This document shows, in pieces, positions 6,513 to 13,551 of a DNA stretch of 14,548 nt. The notes under the pieces are model-generated. The model did no database searches. It was not told the origin of the DNA and saw nothing but the letters and a program-made list of their open reading frames with translations. The DNA lies in contig JAUXFK010000043.1 of NCBI GenBank assembly GCA_030623035.1, positions 1 through 14,548 of the forward strand, written 5' to 3'. The position numbers and the translations under genes were made by a program. The stretch comes from Deltaproteobacteria bacterium (GTDB taxonomy: Bacteria; Desulfobacterota; UBA8473). The stretch's first letter is position 1. Every line of letters starts with the position of its first letter.

Positions 6513-7796
6513 TTTTATCCTTTGTTCTACAGATCTGGCATGGGCATCAAGCCCTTCCATCCTGGCAATCCGTATTACATTTTGACCAACACTGTTTAAG
6601 GCTTCCCTAGAAAAGGAGACAATGCTGGACTTCTTTATAAAATCATCAATACCCAAAGGAGAACTAAAACGGGCTGTTCCTCCCGTGGGAAGTATATGGC
6701 TGGGGCCTGCCAAATAGTCTCCTACTGCTTCTGGTGTAGTATGACCCAGGAAGATTGCCCCTGCATTCTTTATCTGAGTTAACAATTCAAAAGGGCTTTC
6801 TATAGCCAGTTCCAGATGCTCTGGGGCTATTCTGTTAGCGAGTTTGATAGATTCATCGATATCCCTTGTTATTACTATAGCACCGTTTTTTTCAATAGAA
6901 GCTTGAGCTATTTTCTTTCTCTTAAAACCATCGAGTTGTTTATAGAGTTCATCTTCTACCCTTTTGGCAAAATTAAAAGCGTCTGTAATGAGATAAGAAG
7001 CCGACATTTCATCATGCTCTGCCTGGGACAGAAGATCAGAGGCAATGTGAGCCGGTGAACCGCTTCCATCAGATATAACAAGTATTTCGCTCGGCCCAGC
7101 AATCATATCAATATCAACCTCTCCGAATACCAACCTTTTCGCACACGAAACGTATACATTCCCTGGTCCTACGATTTTATCAACCCTGGGTATAGTCTCA
7201 GTTCCGTAAGCAAGAGCAGCAATGGCTTGCGCGCCGCCGACCTTAAAAATATCTTTAACACCGACCATGCTTGCAGCGATCAAGGTATAAGGGCTGACCT
7301 TTCCATTTTGGGCTGGGGTAACCATTACAATTTTTTGTACACCAGCTACTTGAGCTGGAATGGTACTCATCAAAACCGATGAAGGATACGACGCCTTTCC
7401 CCCAGGGACATAAATACCGATCCTCTCTATCGGTTGAATCATCTGTCCAAGAATTATCCCATTTTCCTCGGTTGTAATCCAGGAGTTTCTAAGCTGTTTT
7501 CTATGGAATTTTTCAATCCTGCTGGCAGCTACCTTTAATGCCTCGATATCATCATTATCTACATGGTTGAATGCTTCTTTCCTCTCTGTATCTTCGACTT
7601 TTAACATGGATAACTTTACATTTGATTTTTCAAATTTATCTATATATTTAATAACTGCTTCATCTCCATTTTCCTTCACATCCTTAAGGATACTTTTAAC
7701 GGCATCTTCTACTGTTTTACTTGGGGGCTCTGCCCTTTTCAGGATACTTTCAAGCTTTGTTGAAAAGTCTGTATCTTTGGTATTTAGTATTCTCAT
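6504..7796 (-). CDS. hisD: Histidinol dehydrogenase
   Basis: 430 aa, normal length. Catalyses the last two steps of histidine synthesis, oxidising L-histidinol to L-histidine with two NAD+. The motifs fall in order: PGGKASYPSS (131-140), VDKIVGPGNVYVS (about 205-217), MIAGPSEILVISD (about 231-243), SQAEHDE (257-263) and APEHLELA (324-331). Key residues are in place: zinc ligands Gln258, His261, Asp360 and His419, and the catalytic pair Glu326-His327, close to E. coli numbering. No other his gene is in the window, so the pathway is scattered or the rest lies elsewhere. The start MRILNTKDTD is the usual N-terminus; the site upstream (AGAGCAAGCAAT) is weak. A 148-base gap separates it from tatA, and cca follows. 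Confidence 0.96.
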   Translation of the reverse strand: MRILNTKDTDFSTKLESILKRAEPPSKTVEDAVKSILKDVKENGDEAVIKYIDKFEKSNVKLSMLKVEDTERKEAFNHVDNDDIEALKVAASRIEKFHRKQLRNSWITTEENGIILGQMIQPIERIGIYVPGGKASYPSSVLMSTIPAQVAGVQKIVMVTPAQNGKVSPYTLIAASMVGVKDIFKVGGAQAIAALAYGTETIPRVDKIVGPGNVYVSCAKRLVFGEVDIDMIAGPSEILVISDGSGSPAHIASDLLSQAEHDEMSASYLITDAFNFAKRVEDELYKQLDGFKRKKIAQASIEKNGAIVITRDIDESIKLANRIAPEHLELAIESPFELLTQIKNAGAIFLGHTTPEAVGDYLAGPSHILPTGGTARFSSPLGIDDFIKKSSIVSFSREALNSVGQNVIRIARMEGLDAHARSVEQRIKGV

Positions 7797-7920
7797 ATTG
7801 CTTGCTCTATTCTAGGGTGTTTTTTTCGCCAGGGGGAATATAAAAGGTATGTAACATGAAAATATTAACTTCGTATGATAATCCTCAGGTGATGGTTATA
7901 AAAAAGGAGGAAATAGAAGA

Positions 7921-7940
7921 AGGGTGCTTTAAGAAGCCCT
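7921..7940 (-). terminator. Weak stem-loop after tatA
   Basis: On the minus strand AGGGCTT and AGCACCCT form a bulged stem five bases past the tatA stop, followed by a pyrimidine-rich stretch TTCTTCTATTTCCTCC. It may partly separate tatA from hisD. Weak by sequence alone. Confidence 0.3.
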
Positions 7941-7944
7941 CTAA

Positions 7945-8139
7945 TCAATCCTTGAGTTCTTTTTTTTCCTCTTTATCTTTTGGAGTAACGTCTATTTCAT
8001 CATTTCCAGAGGTTGCCTTCTTAAAATTTCTAATTCCTTTTCCAAGGCCACTTCCAATCTCAGGCAACCTGCCTGCTCCAAAGATAATCATGATAATAAC
8101 CAGGATAATGATTAACTCAGGCATACCGATGCCAAACAT
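7945..8139 (-). CDS. tatA: Twin-arginine translocase subunit TatA/TatE
   Basis: 64 aa from the ATG at 8139. The protein begins MFGIGMPELIIILVIIMIIF, a short periplasmic end followed by the single membrane helix. FGAGRLPEIGSGLGKGIRNF is the conserved hinge and amphipathic helix of the family, and a charged tail (DVTPKDKEEKKELKD) completes it. TatA oligomers form the pore that exports folded proteins bearing twin-arginine signals, including many anaerobic redox enzymes. AGGGGAG 4-5 bases upstream of the ATG at 8139 decides this start over an in-frame ATG 14 codons earlier. No tatB or tatC is nearby, which is common for this group. hisD follows. Confidence 0.93.
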   Translation of the reverse strand: MFGIGMPELIIILVIIMIIFGAGRLPEIGSGLGKGIRNFKKATSGNDEIDVTPKDKEEKKELKD

Positions 8140-8283
8140 AAACTCCCCTTTTAAAAAGTAAGATTTCCACTTGGAGATCAATCTGATTTAACCTGCACCA
8201 GGCAGTAAAAATGGAATTTTTGTATTATTTTAGCCTTATGAAACAGAAAGCACTGGCCAAGCTTCAATTAAAATTTAAAAAAG

Positions 8284-8306
8284 CTAAACTGTTACGAATT
8301 TTTCAG
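8284..8306 (-). repeat. Dispersed repeat, partial copy d (left flank of tRNA-Sec)
   Basis: On the minus strand it reads CTGAAAAATTCGTAACAG then TTTAGC. It pairs as an inverted repeat (18 of 23 positions) with 8485-8507 on the other side of the tRNA gene. It shares CTGAAAA and TTCGTAA with 9346-9360. An AT-rich hairpin (TTTTTCA, GTA, TGAAAAA at 8299-8315) overlaps it and could serve as a weak end signal for the tRNA transcript. Confidence 0.45.
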
Positions 8307-8352
8307 TATGAAAAATATGAATAATGGGTCTCGTCGCCAGTTATTTATTTTT

Positions 8353-8449
8353 TGGCGGAAGTGCATGGGAATCGAACCCATCGCGGGCAGTCATCTACCC
8401 GCCACTGGATTTGAAGTCCAGGAGGCCCACCAGTGACCTATCCACTCCC
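8353..8449 (-). tRNA. selC: tRNA-Sec (anticodon UCA)
   Basis: 97 bases including an encoded CCA. The anticodon stem CTGGA/TCCAG encloses the loop CTTCAAA with anticodon TCA at 8412-8414. The T arm is ATGGG-TTCGATT-CCCAT, followed by 8 acceptor bases GCACTTCC, discriminator G and CCA. The 5' acceptor strand GGGAGTGG pairs over seven positions with one G-U; the eighth is G-G. A long D stem (AGGTC/GGCCT) and a long variable arm (GCGGG/CCCGC) distinguish it from ordinary tRNAs and match the selenocysteine type. The cell is therefore expected to insert selenocysteine at UGA with SelA, SelB and SelD, none of which is in the window. No gene here has an evident in-frame UGA. Confidence 0.95.
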
Positions 8450-8456
8450 AAATATG

Positions 8457-8484
8457 ATTCTATCAACTTACGGCTTATTGTCAA
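8457..8484 (-). promoter_or_regulatory. Strong sigma70-type promoter of the tRNA-Sec gene
   Basis: On the minus strand a perfect TTGACA (8479-8484), 16 bases, then TAGAAT (8457-8462, 5 of 6). Seven bases follow before the first base of the tRNA, so transcription would begin at or next to the mature 5' end. The -35 box touches the dispersed repeat at 8485-8525, whose AT-rich end could act as an UP element. Confidence 0.75.
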
Positions 8485-8525
8485 CTTAAATTTTCGTAAT
8501 TGTTTAGCCATCTTAAGGAGCTAAC
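8485..8525 (+). repeat. Dispersed TTAGCCATC/AAGGAGCTAAC repeat, copy b
   Basis: The part 8496-8525 matches 2541-2570 of the minus strand at 28 of 30 bases. The left part, TTCGTAATTGTTT, recurs on the minus strand at 9339-9351. It borders the tRNA-Sec promoter. No gene starts behind its AAGGAG; the next ATG opens only two codons. Confidence 0.55.
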
Positions 8526-8571
8526 GAGGTTTTATGATTTGAAATGAGGAGTCTTACCTGTTCTGTCTCTT

Positions 8572-9006
8572 TCAATCATCCGATGGATTTTTTTTCGATC
8601 GAATCTGTTTAATTAGGCTCCGATGCCTTTTGTCGTCAAGCCTCCGCATCTTGGCAGCATAGGGAATCTTCTTTTCTTTTCTGGGCAGTTGCTCCTTTAG
8701 TGATTCTTGTAACAAGGACACAAAACGCTCAATAGCTACATCTCGATTGTAGGATTGGCTGCGATATCGCTGTGAAACAACCCTGAGCACTCCCTCTTTG
8801 TTTATACGGGTTGAAAGGGCACTTTGAATCATCTGTTTCTGCTGGGTTGTAAGACTTGGGGATTTGGCAACGTCAAACCATAGGGTAATTCGAGTGCTGA
8901 CCTTGTTAATGTTTTGTCCACCCGGGCCACTGCTGCGACTGGCTGTAAACCATAACTCGTAAAAGGGAATTGTAATTTCTTCCGTAATTTTAAGCGCCGA
9001 TTCCAT
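8572..9006 (-). CDS. arfB: Alternative ribosome-rescue factor / peptidyl-tRNA hydrolase ArfB
   Basis: 144 aa, the usual length. ArfB enters stalled ribosomes without a stop codon and hydrolyses the peptidyl-tRNA. The catalytic GGQ lies in SSGPGGQNINKVSTR (about residues 25-39), the family's conserved form. The basic tail (RRLDDKRHRSLIKQIRSKK) is the part that in E. coli ArfB reaches into the empty mRNA channel. The short size and the tail separate it from RF1 and RF2. The start at 9006 has AAGGA about 8 bases upstream. It lies divergently from nothing: tRNA-Sec is downstream on the same strand with its own promoter. Confidence 0.94.
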   Translation of the reverse strand: MESALKITEEITIPFYELWFTASRSSGPGGQNINKVSTRITLWFDVAKSPSLTTQQKQMIQSALSTRINKEGVLRVVSQRYRSQSYNRDVAIERFVSLLQESLKEQLPRKEKKIPYAAKMRRLDDKRHRSLIKQIRSKKNPSDD

Positions 9007-9103
9007 ACCACCATTCCTTCGAATGAAGCATTAAGCATTCTATACCTAAGTACACGCATTCTTAAATACGATTACGTATTAAGTTTAAAGTGCCTAAAAT
9101 GAG

Positions 9104-9260
9104 CTAAAGTGCCTAAAGTTAAAATATTCTACTTTGATTTCATTCTTAAAATCCGCTCTGATTCTTGCTCTGTTTGCTTTATGGTAGTTTGCTCTAATCG
9201 AAGTTCAGTAATACATGACTAATGCTCTGAAAGCGTATTCCTTAACTTTAGGCACTTTAG
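9104..9260. repeat. 19-bp perfect inverted repeat with tandem AAAGTGCCTAAA units
   Basis: CTAAAGTGCCTAAAGTTAA (9104-9122) is the exact reverse complement of 9242-9260, 119 bases apart. A second, imperfect unit TTTAAAGTGCCTAAAA lies at 9084-9099. The space between holds no gene; a frame there reads only a short Gln/Glu-rich peptide without a start. It looks like a small fold-back or the two ends of a decayed element. No clear target duplication is seen. Confidence 0.6.
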
Positions 9261-9345
9261 GGTTCCCCGAATCCGACGGGTCAACGATCGGAACTCTGGC
9301 CCAAAAAACGACACCGAATTTACGAGTTAGAGCACTAAGAAACAA
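9261..9345. other. Rest of the arfB-radical SAM gap; GC-rich imperfect stem
   Basis: The gap 9007-9345 has no gene. This part holds a GC-richer stretch in which GTTCCCCGA (9262-9270) faces TCGGAAC (9288-9294), possibly a small structured RNA or a repeat fragment. On the minus strand, behind the radical SAM stop, a run of six T (9302-9308 region) follows GGTGTCG without a clear stem. Confidence 0.3.
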
Positions 9346-10986
9346 TTACGAACTTTTCAGTAAGGATCTCAATACATTCCTCTTTTTTTCTATTTCATCT
9401 AAGTATTCATATTTCAATTCATCAAAAACATTCAGGTCCCATCCAGACTCTGCAATCTCAACGGATCTCAAGAAAAACTCAATGTTTTTTGTAGAGAATT
9501 CATTGCGCAACTCTATATACTCATCGATGAAGTTCTTTTTCGATAGTTCATCATTTTCTTTGCTTATACGTATATCTGTATCCAGAAGCAACCTGTCCAA
9601 ATCCACCATCTTCCTTCGAATAGGAGACAAACCCCTGGCCAGTTTTCCTATATTTGGCTCAGCAAACCGATATAAATACCCCCGTTTATACTCGTCTTTG
9701 GAGATAATCATGTCATCTCTGGCAAGCCGCTTGAATATCGCCACCCCAGGATAGAGTTCCATACGGTTGGAGAAGTGCTGAAAAAAACATGCATGATTGG
9801 CCTTTTTAAGGAATTCTGCATTTAAACGAATACCTTCAAAACAAGAGTAGGGTTGAAACATCATAAATCCCATATGTAAAACGATATTATGTTGGGCGAG
9901 TATTCTGATCACATGATAATAGTCATTTGGCGTGGTCTTCTTGTTTAATACGTTCAATGCCGACTGTGAAGCGCTTTCTATCCCCACAATTACCCGATCA
10001 AGGCCTGCTTTTTTCATAAGGGGAAGTATTGATTCACAATTGATTAAAGACTCTGCCATACAAAGGATCCGAAAATTCATATCCAGTCCTCTGGTTATCA
10101 TCCCCTCCGCTATTTGCCTGACCCTTTCCTTTCCAGCTTCACCTGGTCCAATAAAATTATCCTCAGCAAAAAGGACTGTTTTAACACCAAACTCTTCTTT
10201 AAGACAGGTTAGTTCATCGAGCACGTTCTCTGGAGATCGGAACCTCCAGAGTTTCCCTTTTTGAAGCCTTTCAAATGGAGGTATGCTGCAAAAACTGCAA
10301 TCTGCGATACACCCTCTGCTGCTTATAAATCTTGCGGTAGGTGAACCCCCATTCTCAATCTGCCATTTTAAGGAATCTCTGGAAGGAAATGGAATCGAAT
10401 CCAGGTCCTCTATCTTATTCCGATTTGGGCCTTTAGAAATGCGACCATCTCTATCCCTGAAATACACCCCGAATGTACCAATGAGCGGTGATTTCAAGCG
10501 CAATCTATCCGACAAATCTAAGATGGTAAGCTCGCCTTCTCCTCTTACAACAGAATCGATACACGGCTCTTTAATGAGAATCTCCTCAGCTAAAAACGTT
10601 GCATGCTGTCCCCCCAGACAGATATGTATATCTTTGTTGGCATTTTTCAAAAGGCTGCTGACCTGGATCACGCCTTCCATAATTGCAACCGTAGGGGAAA
10701 ATCCAACTATAGATGGAGAAAAATCCAGAATTTCCTGAACGACCATACGATCTGACAGCTCTTTTGTTGCTGCATCGATGATGACTGTTTCATATCCATT
10801 TTTTTGTAGAAACGAACTCAGATAGCCAAGGCCTATATGTTCCAGGGTAAAGCTTGATCCGGCAAAATAACAGGGTATTTGGGCCTTTAGATTTACGAAT
10901 GCTATCCGAAAGCCTCTCTTCTCTTTATGCAATATATTATCGTCCCAACACACAAAATTATTTAGTGTCCATACAGAAATGAGCAA
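9346..10986 (-). CDS. B12-binding-domain radical SAM protein of unknown substrate
   Basis: 546 aa in the longest frame. After FRIAFVNLKAQIP a B12-binding-type Rossmann domain follows (GLGYLSSFLQKNGY, GFSPTV, LGGQHATF, VVRGEGE, about residues 26-152). The radical SAM cluster is Cys216, Cys220 and Cys223 in SSRGCIADCSFCSI, with FAEDNFIG and VGIESAS as later core motifs. Such proteins methylate, thiolate or rearrange unactivated carbons; which one cannot be told. The start is uncertain. The TTG at 10986 lies inside a fold-back repeat, so the first 8-10 residues are probably not native. A TTG at 10932 or an unusual codon behind AGAGAGG near 10910 is more likely. The last residues LKSS plus the stop come from a dispersed repeat. 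Confidence 0.85.
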   Translation of the reverse strand: MLISVWTLNNFVCWDDNILHKEKRGFRIAFVNLKAQIPCYFAGSSFTLEHIGLGYLSSFLQKNGYETVIIDAATKELSDRMVVQEILDFSPSIVGFSPTVAIMEGVIQVSSLLKNANKDIHICLGGQHATFLAEEILIKEPCIDSVVRGEGELTILDLSDRLRLKSPLIGTFGVYFRDRDGRISKGPNRNKIEDLDSIPFPSRDSLKWQIENGGSPTARFISSRGCIADCSFCSIPPFERLQKGKLWRFRSPENVLDELTCLKEEFGVKTVLFAEDNFIGPGEAGKERVRQIAEGMITRGLDMNFRILCMAESLINCESILPLMKKAGLDRVIVGIESASQSALNVLNKKTTPNDYYHVIRILAQHNIVLHMGFMMFQPYSCFEGIRLNAEFLKKANHACFFQHFSNRMELYPGVAIFKRLARDDMIISKDEYKRGYLYRFAEPNIGKLARGLSPIRRKMVDLDRLLLDTDIRISKENDELSKKNFIDEYIELRNEFSTKNIEFFLRSVEIAESGWDLNVFDELKYEYLDEIEKKRNVLRSLLKSS

Positions 10987-11062
10987 TTTTGTTCAAGGTC
11001 AAGAAAGACTAAGACCTTGACCTTGGGAAAAATTCCATTATTACTTATTTTTGGATATACAC
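10965..11062. mobile_element. Fold-back repeat copy 3, short and decayed
   Basis: The left tip GTGTCCATACAGAAATGAGC is preceded by TA (10963-10964). The right tip is decayed (ATTTTTGGATATACAC) and followed by GA. The centre is a 10-bp perfect inverted repeat CAAGGTCAAG / CTTGACCTTG with a 12-base loop. Both arms resemble the same half of copy 1, so this copy is a nearly symmetric hairpin. It fills the gap between the mutase stop and the radical SAM start. Confidence 0.65.
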
Positions 11063-11089
11063 GATCTAAAATTCTTAAAGCCCTATTTA

Positions 11090-12835
11090 TTAAACGAATG
11101 TATCAAGCTTCCATTCACCAAAAATTTCTCTTAAAACGTCACACTGCTCCTGCTCTGTAACATAAGCCTTTGCACAATCGATGAAGATCGGAAATAGGTT
11201 CTTACTCTCATCTTTTGCCGCTGATTTCAACTCTTTTAGAAGTCTACTTACCTCATTGTTATCCCTTGCCCTCTTTATTTCTGCCAATGCAGCTTTTTGC
11301 TTTTCTTCAGCTCTCTCTCTCTTTTCAGGATCATATGGATAATCGACGATCTTACTCGTCGTCACATCCAACTCATTCTCATCTGTAAAACAATTAACAC
11401 CAACGATCAACTCATCTCCTGCTTCGATCTTCCTCTGGCGTTCAGCAGCGCTCTTTGCTATTTCCCTTTGCATATAGCCATTCTCAATGGACGCTACTGC
11501 GCCACCCATATCTTCTATCTTATTTAACTCCTCCCATGCAGCCTCTTCAATCTCCTTCGTAAGTGACTCAACATAATAGGAACCGGCCAATGGATCAATC
11601 ACATCACATAATTTGGCCTCAAGAACCATAATCCTCACTGCGTCCATCATTAATTGCTTTGCTTCCCTACTCCATCCGAGTCCCAAAGCCTCATCATAAG
11701 GTGGTCCTGCAGCAGGAGGTCCTCCTGAAAGTGCTCCAGCGATTCCTCCAATGGCTGCTCTTGTCAGGTTATTAAGGGCGCGTATCTTTGTGGAGCTACT
11801 GCAACCCACCATTGCCGTAAAGGGCACACGGATCCTCATACTCCCCAGCTTCTTGGCTTTGAACCTTTCTTTCAATATATTAGCCCACATCTTCCTTGCG
11901 GCTCTATGGAAAGCGATCTCCTTAAAGAACTCCATACTGCCGCCAAAAGCATTGAATGTGAACCTTGGAGCAAAAGAATCAACATCCAATCCTGCATTAA
12001 CTCCCTCTTGTAAGTAGGCTATGCCGATAGCCATGCTAAAGGCTAAATCCTGCTCTCTGGTAGCACCGGCTTCCCTTATGTGATAACCACCAATACTGGT
12101 TATGTTTATTCCAGGACAATTTTCAGTAAAGAACACCAAGCTGTCCCTGAACATCCTCATAGATGGTTTAGGTGGGAATACATAGGTACCCCGAGACACA
12201 AACTCCTTTAAGATATCATTCTGAGGAGTACTCTTAAGCTTGTTCCAACTGACCCCTCTTTTATCTGCCAGGGCCAGATACATTGATACCAGGATATTGG
12301 CCGGGGCATTTATAGTTATATTCATTGCAGCTTTATCGATTTCTCTGCTACCTACAAATGGCTCGAAGATAACCTCAAAATCCCTGAGAGTATCAATAGT
12401 CACACCAACCTTTCCAACCTCGCCTTCAACCATAGGGTTATCAGAATCATATCCGCACTGGGTTGGAAGGTCCAAAGCAAGATTGGGGCCACCAGTCAAG
12501 CCACGAGAGATTTCTCCTTTGTAATAGTCTCTCGTATCTTCCGGTGTCCCATACCCTGAATACATGGCAGCCCTTCTGAGCATTTCACCCCCTCCTTTTG
12601 CCATCATCCTCATTCCTGTTCCCACAATACTTGAAGGATAGGTTGCACCTGTAAAAGGATATTGGCCAGGAAAGCCCACATCCTTTAAATAATCGAATTC
12701 TTTTAGATCAAGGGGGGTATAGATTTCTGTTGGTGACTCCTCCATACCAAATCGTTTAACAGCAGTGCCTAAGACCTTTTCTTCCCACTGCTTCTTTGCT
12801 TCCTGGATCTCTCTTTTCTTATCTTCATTGCCCAT
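11090..12835 (-). CDS. Acyl-CoA mutase large subunit, divergent methylmalonyl-CoA mutase family
   Basis: 581 aa. The TIM-barrel subunit of a B12-dependent acyl-CoA mutase, which moves a CoA-carboxyl group between neighbouring carbons. Family blocks are clear: PGQYPFTGATYPSS (about 56-69), GYGTPEDTRDYY, LDLPTQCGYDSDNP (about 121-134), QNDILKEFVSRGTY (about 205-218), GGYHIREAGA (249-258, with the conserved His252) and VIDPLAGSYYVE. Arg215 matches the Arg that holds the free carboxylate of methylmalonyl-CoA. The usual Tyr89 position appears to be Ile70, about 11 residues are added after it, and the SLHTN block before DEA is replaced by PAAGPP. There is no C-terminal B12 domain and no small subunit in the window. 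The start has GGGAGG 6-7 bases upstream. A dicarboxylyl-CoA substrate is likely, not necessarily methylmalonyl-CoA. Confidence 0.88.
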   Translation of the reverse strand: MGNEDKKREIQEAKKQWEEKVLGTAVKRFGMEESPTEIYTPLDLKEFDYLKDVGFPGQYPFTGATYPSSIVGTGMRMMAKGGGEMLRRAAMYSGYGTPEDTRDYYKGEISRGLTGGPNLALDLPTQCGYDSDNPMVEGEVGKVGVTIDTLRDFEVIFEPFVGSREIDKAAMNITINAPANILVSMYLALADKRGVSWNKLKSTPQNDILKEFVSRGTYVFPPKPSMRMFRDSLVFFTENCPGINITSIGGYHIREAGATREQDLAFSMAIGIAYLQEGVNAGLDVDSFAPRFTFNAFGGSMEFFKEIAFHRAARKMWANILKERFKAKKLGSMRIRVPFTAMVGCSSSTKIRALNNLTRAAIGGIAGALSGGPPAAGPPYDEALGLGWSREAKQLMMDAVRIMVLEAKLCDVIDPLAGSYYVESLTKEIEEAAWEELNKIEDMGGAVASIENGYMQREIAKSAAERQRKIEAGDELIVGVNCFTDENELDVTTSKIVDYPYDPEKRERAEEKQKAALAEIKRARDNNEVSRLLKELKSAAKDESKNLFPIFIDCAKAYVTEQEQCDVLREIFGEWKLDTFV

Positions 12836-12946
12836 AACTACCTCCCTCCCTAATAATTAAAGAACGCCCTTTCGCTCATTTTTTTAGCGATTGACTTGAT
12901 AATGAAAACCTGGATATAGGGCAAAAAATGTTCCGGCCATAAACCA

Positions 12947-12974
12947 ACATTAGCAAAACATGGACATTTGTCAA
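12947..12974 (-). promoter_or_regulatory. Sigma70-type promoter of the mutase gene
   Basis: On the minus strand a perfect TTGACA (12969-12974), 16 bases, then TAATGT (12947-12952), preceded by TGC as an extended -10. Transcription would begin near 12940, giving a leader of about 105 bases. The -10 itself is poor, so confidence is moderate. Confidence 0.5.
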
Positions 12975-13016
12975 GGCGAAAGGTTTTTCCTCTTCTAACG
13001 GTATTGGCTTACGCTT

Positions 13017-13061
13017 ATCGCTGCAACACTTTTGAACTTATGTTTGAAAAACTGCTGCGAT
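13017..13061 (-). terminator. Long imperfect hairpin after the AIM24-membrane protein pair
   Basis: ATCGCTGCA (13017-13025) pairs with TGCTGCGAT (13053-13061) at 8 of 9 positions. Inside, TTTTGAAC faces GTTTGAAAA with one mismatch around a TTAT loop. It lies ten bases past the stop at 13071 but has no T run behind it, so it may be a 3'-end stabiliser instead of an intrinsic terminator. Confidence 0.35.
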
Positions 13062-13070
13062 ATTTATGTC

Positions 13071-13535
13071 TCATAAAAAATTAAGATAATACCTTACTGC
13101 GCTTGTTTTATATTTATGACGCCAGTTCTTTACTAAAGGATAATATGTAAACAGATCATATCTCTCGTTGCTTTCTCTTATCCCATCAGCATCTCTTATG
13201 GTATAGGCTACTTTTACTACTACTTCTTTTCTTTTAGTTGAAAAATTAAATAATGGAAAACTCGCCTTTGCTGATTCAATATCGATTTTAGTAGTTACAA
13301 TGGATTTTGCCAATCCCGAGAGTTCTTCCATGTTTCCTGTTTCATAAACATCTTTCATTTTGGCGACATCGGAAGGCAAGTATTCTGACTGTAATAAAAG
13401 GTTAATTTCGTTCATCAACTTTTCATCCGTTCTTTTATCACTCATAGATACAATTCTGAAGACTATAATTAAAACAAGCACTACAATAGCAATGACAGCC
13501 TTCCAACCGGTTAGTTTAAAATTGTATTCAGCCAT
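13071..13535 (-). CDS. Hypothetical membrane-anchored protein with one N-terminal transmembrane helix
   Basis: 154 aa from the ATG at 13535, which has AGAGGTG about 6 bases upstream. The frame is open 20 codons further, but that part overlaps the end of the preceding gene and lacks a binding site. After MAEYNFKLTG a single helix follows (WKAVIAIVVLVLIIVF, about residues 11-27). A soluble domain of about 120 residues comes next, with many charged residues and a C-terminus rich in Tyr and Arg (RHKYKTSAVRYYLNFL). The helix plus short charged start suggests an uncleaved anchor. I do not recognise the family. It starts 16 bases after the AIM24-type gene and is surely co-transcribed with it, so the two may act together. 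Confidence 0.8.
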   Translation of the reverse strand: MAEYNFKLTGWKAVIAIVVLVLIIVFRIVSMSDKRTDEKLMNEINLLLQSEYLPSDVAKMKDVYETGNMEELSGLAKSIVTTKIDIESAKASFPLFNFSTKRKEVVVKVAYTIRDADGIRESNERYDLFTYYPLVKNWRHKYKTSAVRYYLNFL

Positions 13536-13551
13536 ATATTCACCTCTGTTT

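Noticed and set aside
7807..7857. Sixteen-codon frame on the minus strand ending 10 bases before hisD, a possible leader peptide (MLHTFYIPPGEKNTLE)
   Set aside because: Only one His codon, no binding site upstream and no attenuator stems, so a his-type leader is not supported.
7856..8161. Plus-strand frame of 101 codons with a fair ribosome-binding-like AAAGG before its ATG
   Set aside because: It is the antisense of tatA over most of its length, with the hydrophobic and proline pattern of a mirror frame.
8829..9059. Minus-strand frame of 76 codons overlapping arfB
   Set aside because: Different frame from arfB, which has the conserved GGQ motif; the overlap reads Arg/Leu-rich and has no family.
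9123..9241. Possible four-helix-bundle or coiled-coil gene remnant between the 19-bp inverted repeats
   Set aside because: The readable peptide (about 23 residues, Gln/Glu-rich) has no start and no match I can name.
9215..9754. Plus-strand frame of 179 codons opposite the radical SAM gene
   Set aside because: Ser/Phe-rich composition typical of the complement of a Lys/Glu-rich gene; no binding site or recognisable family.
10283..10738. Plus-strand frame of 151 codons
   Set aside because: Lies wholly inside the second radical SAM gene, whose motifs are unmistakable on the other strand.
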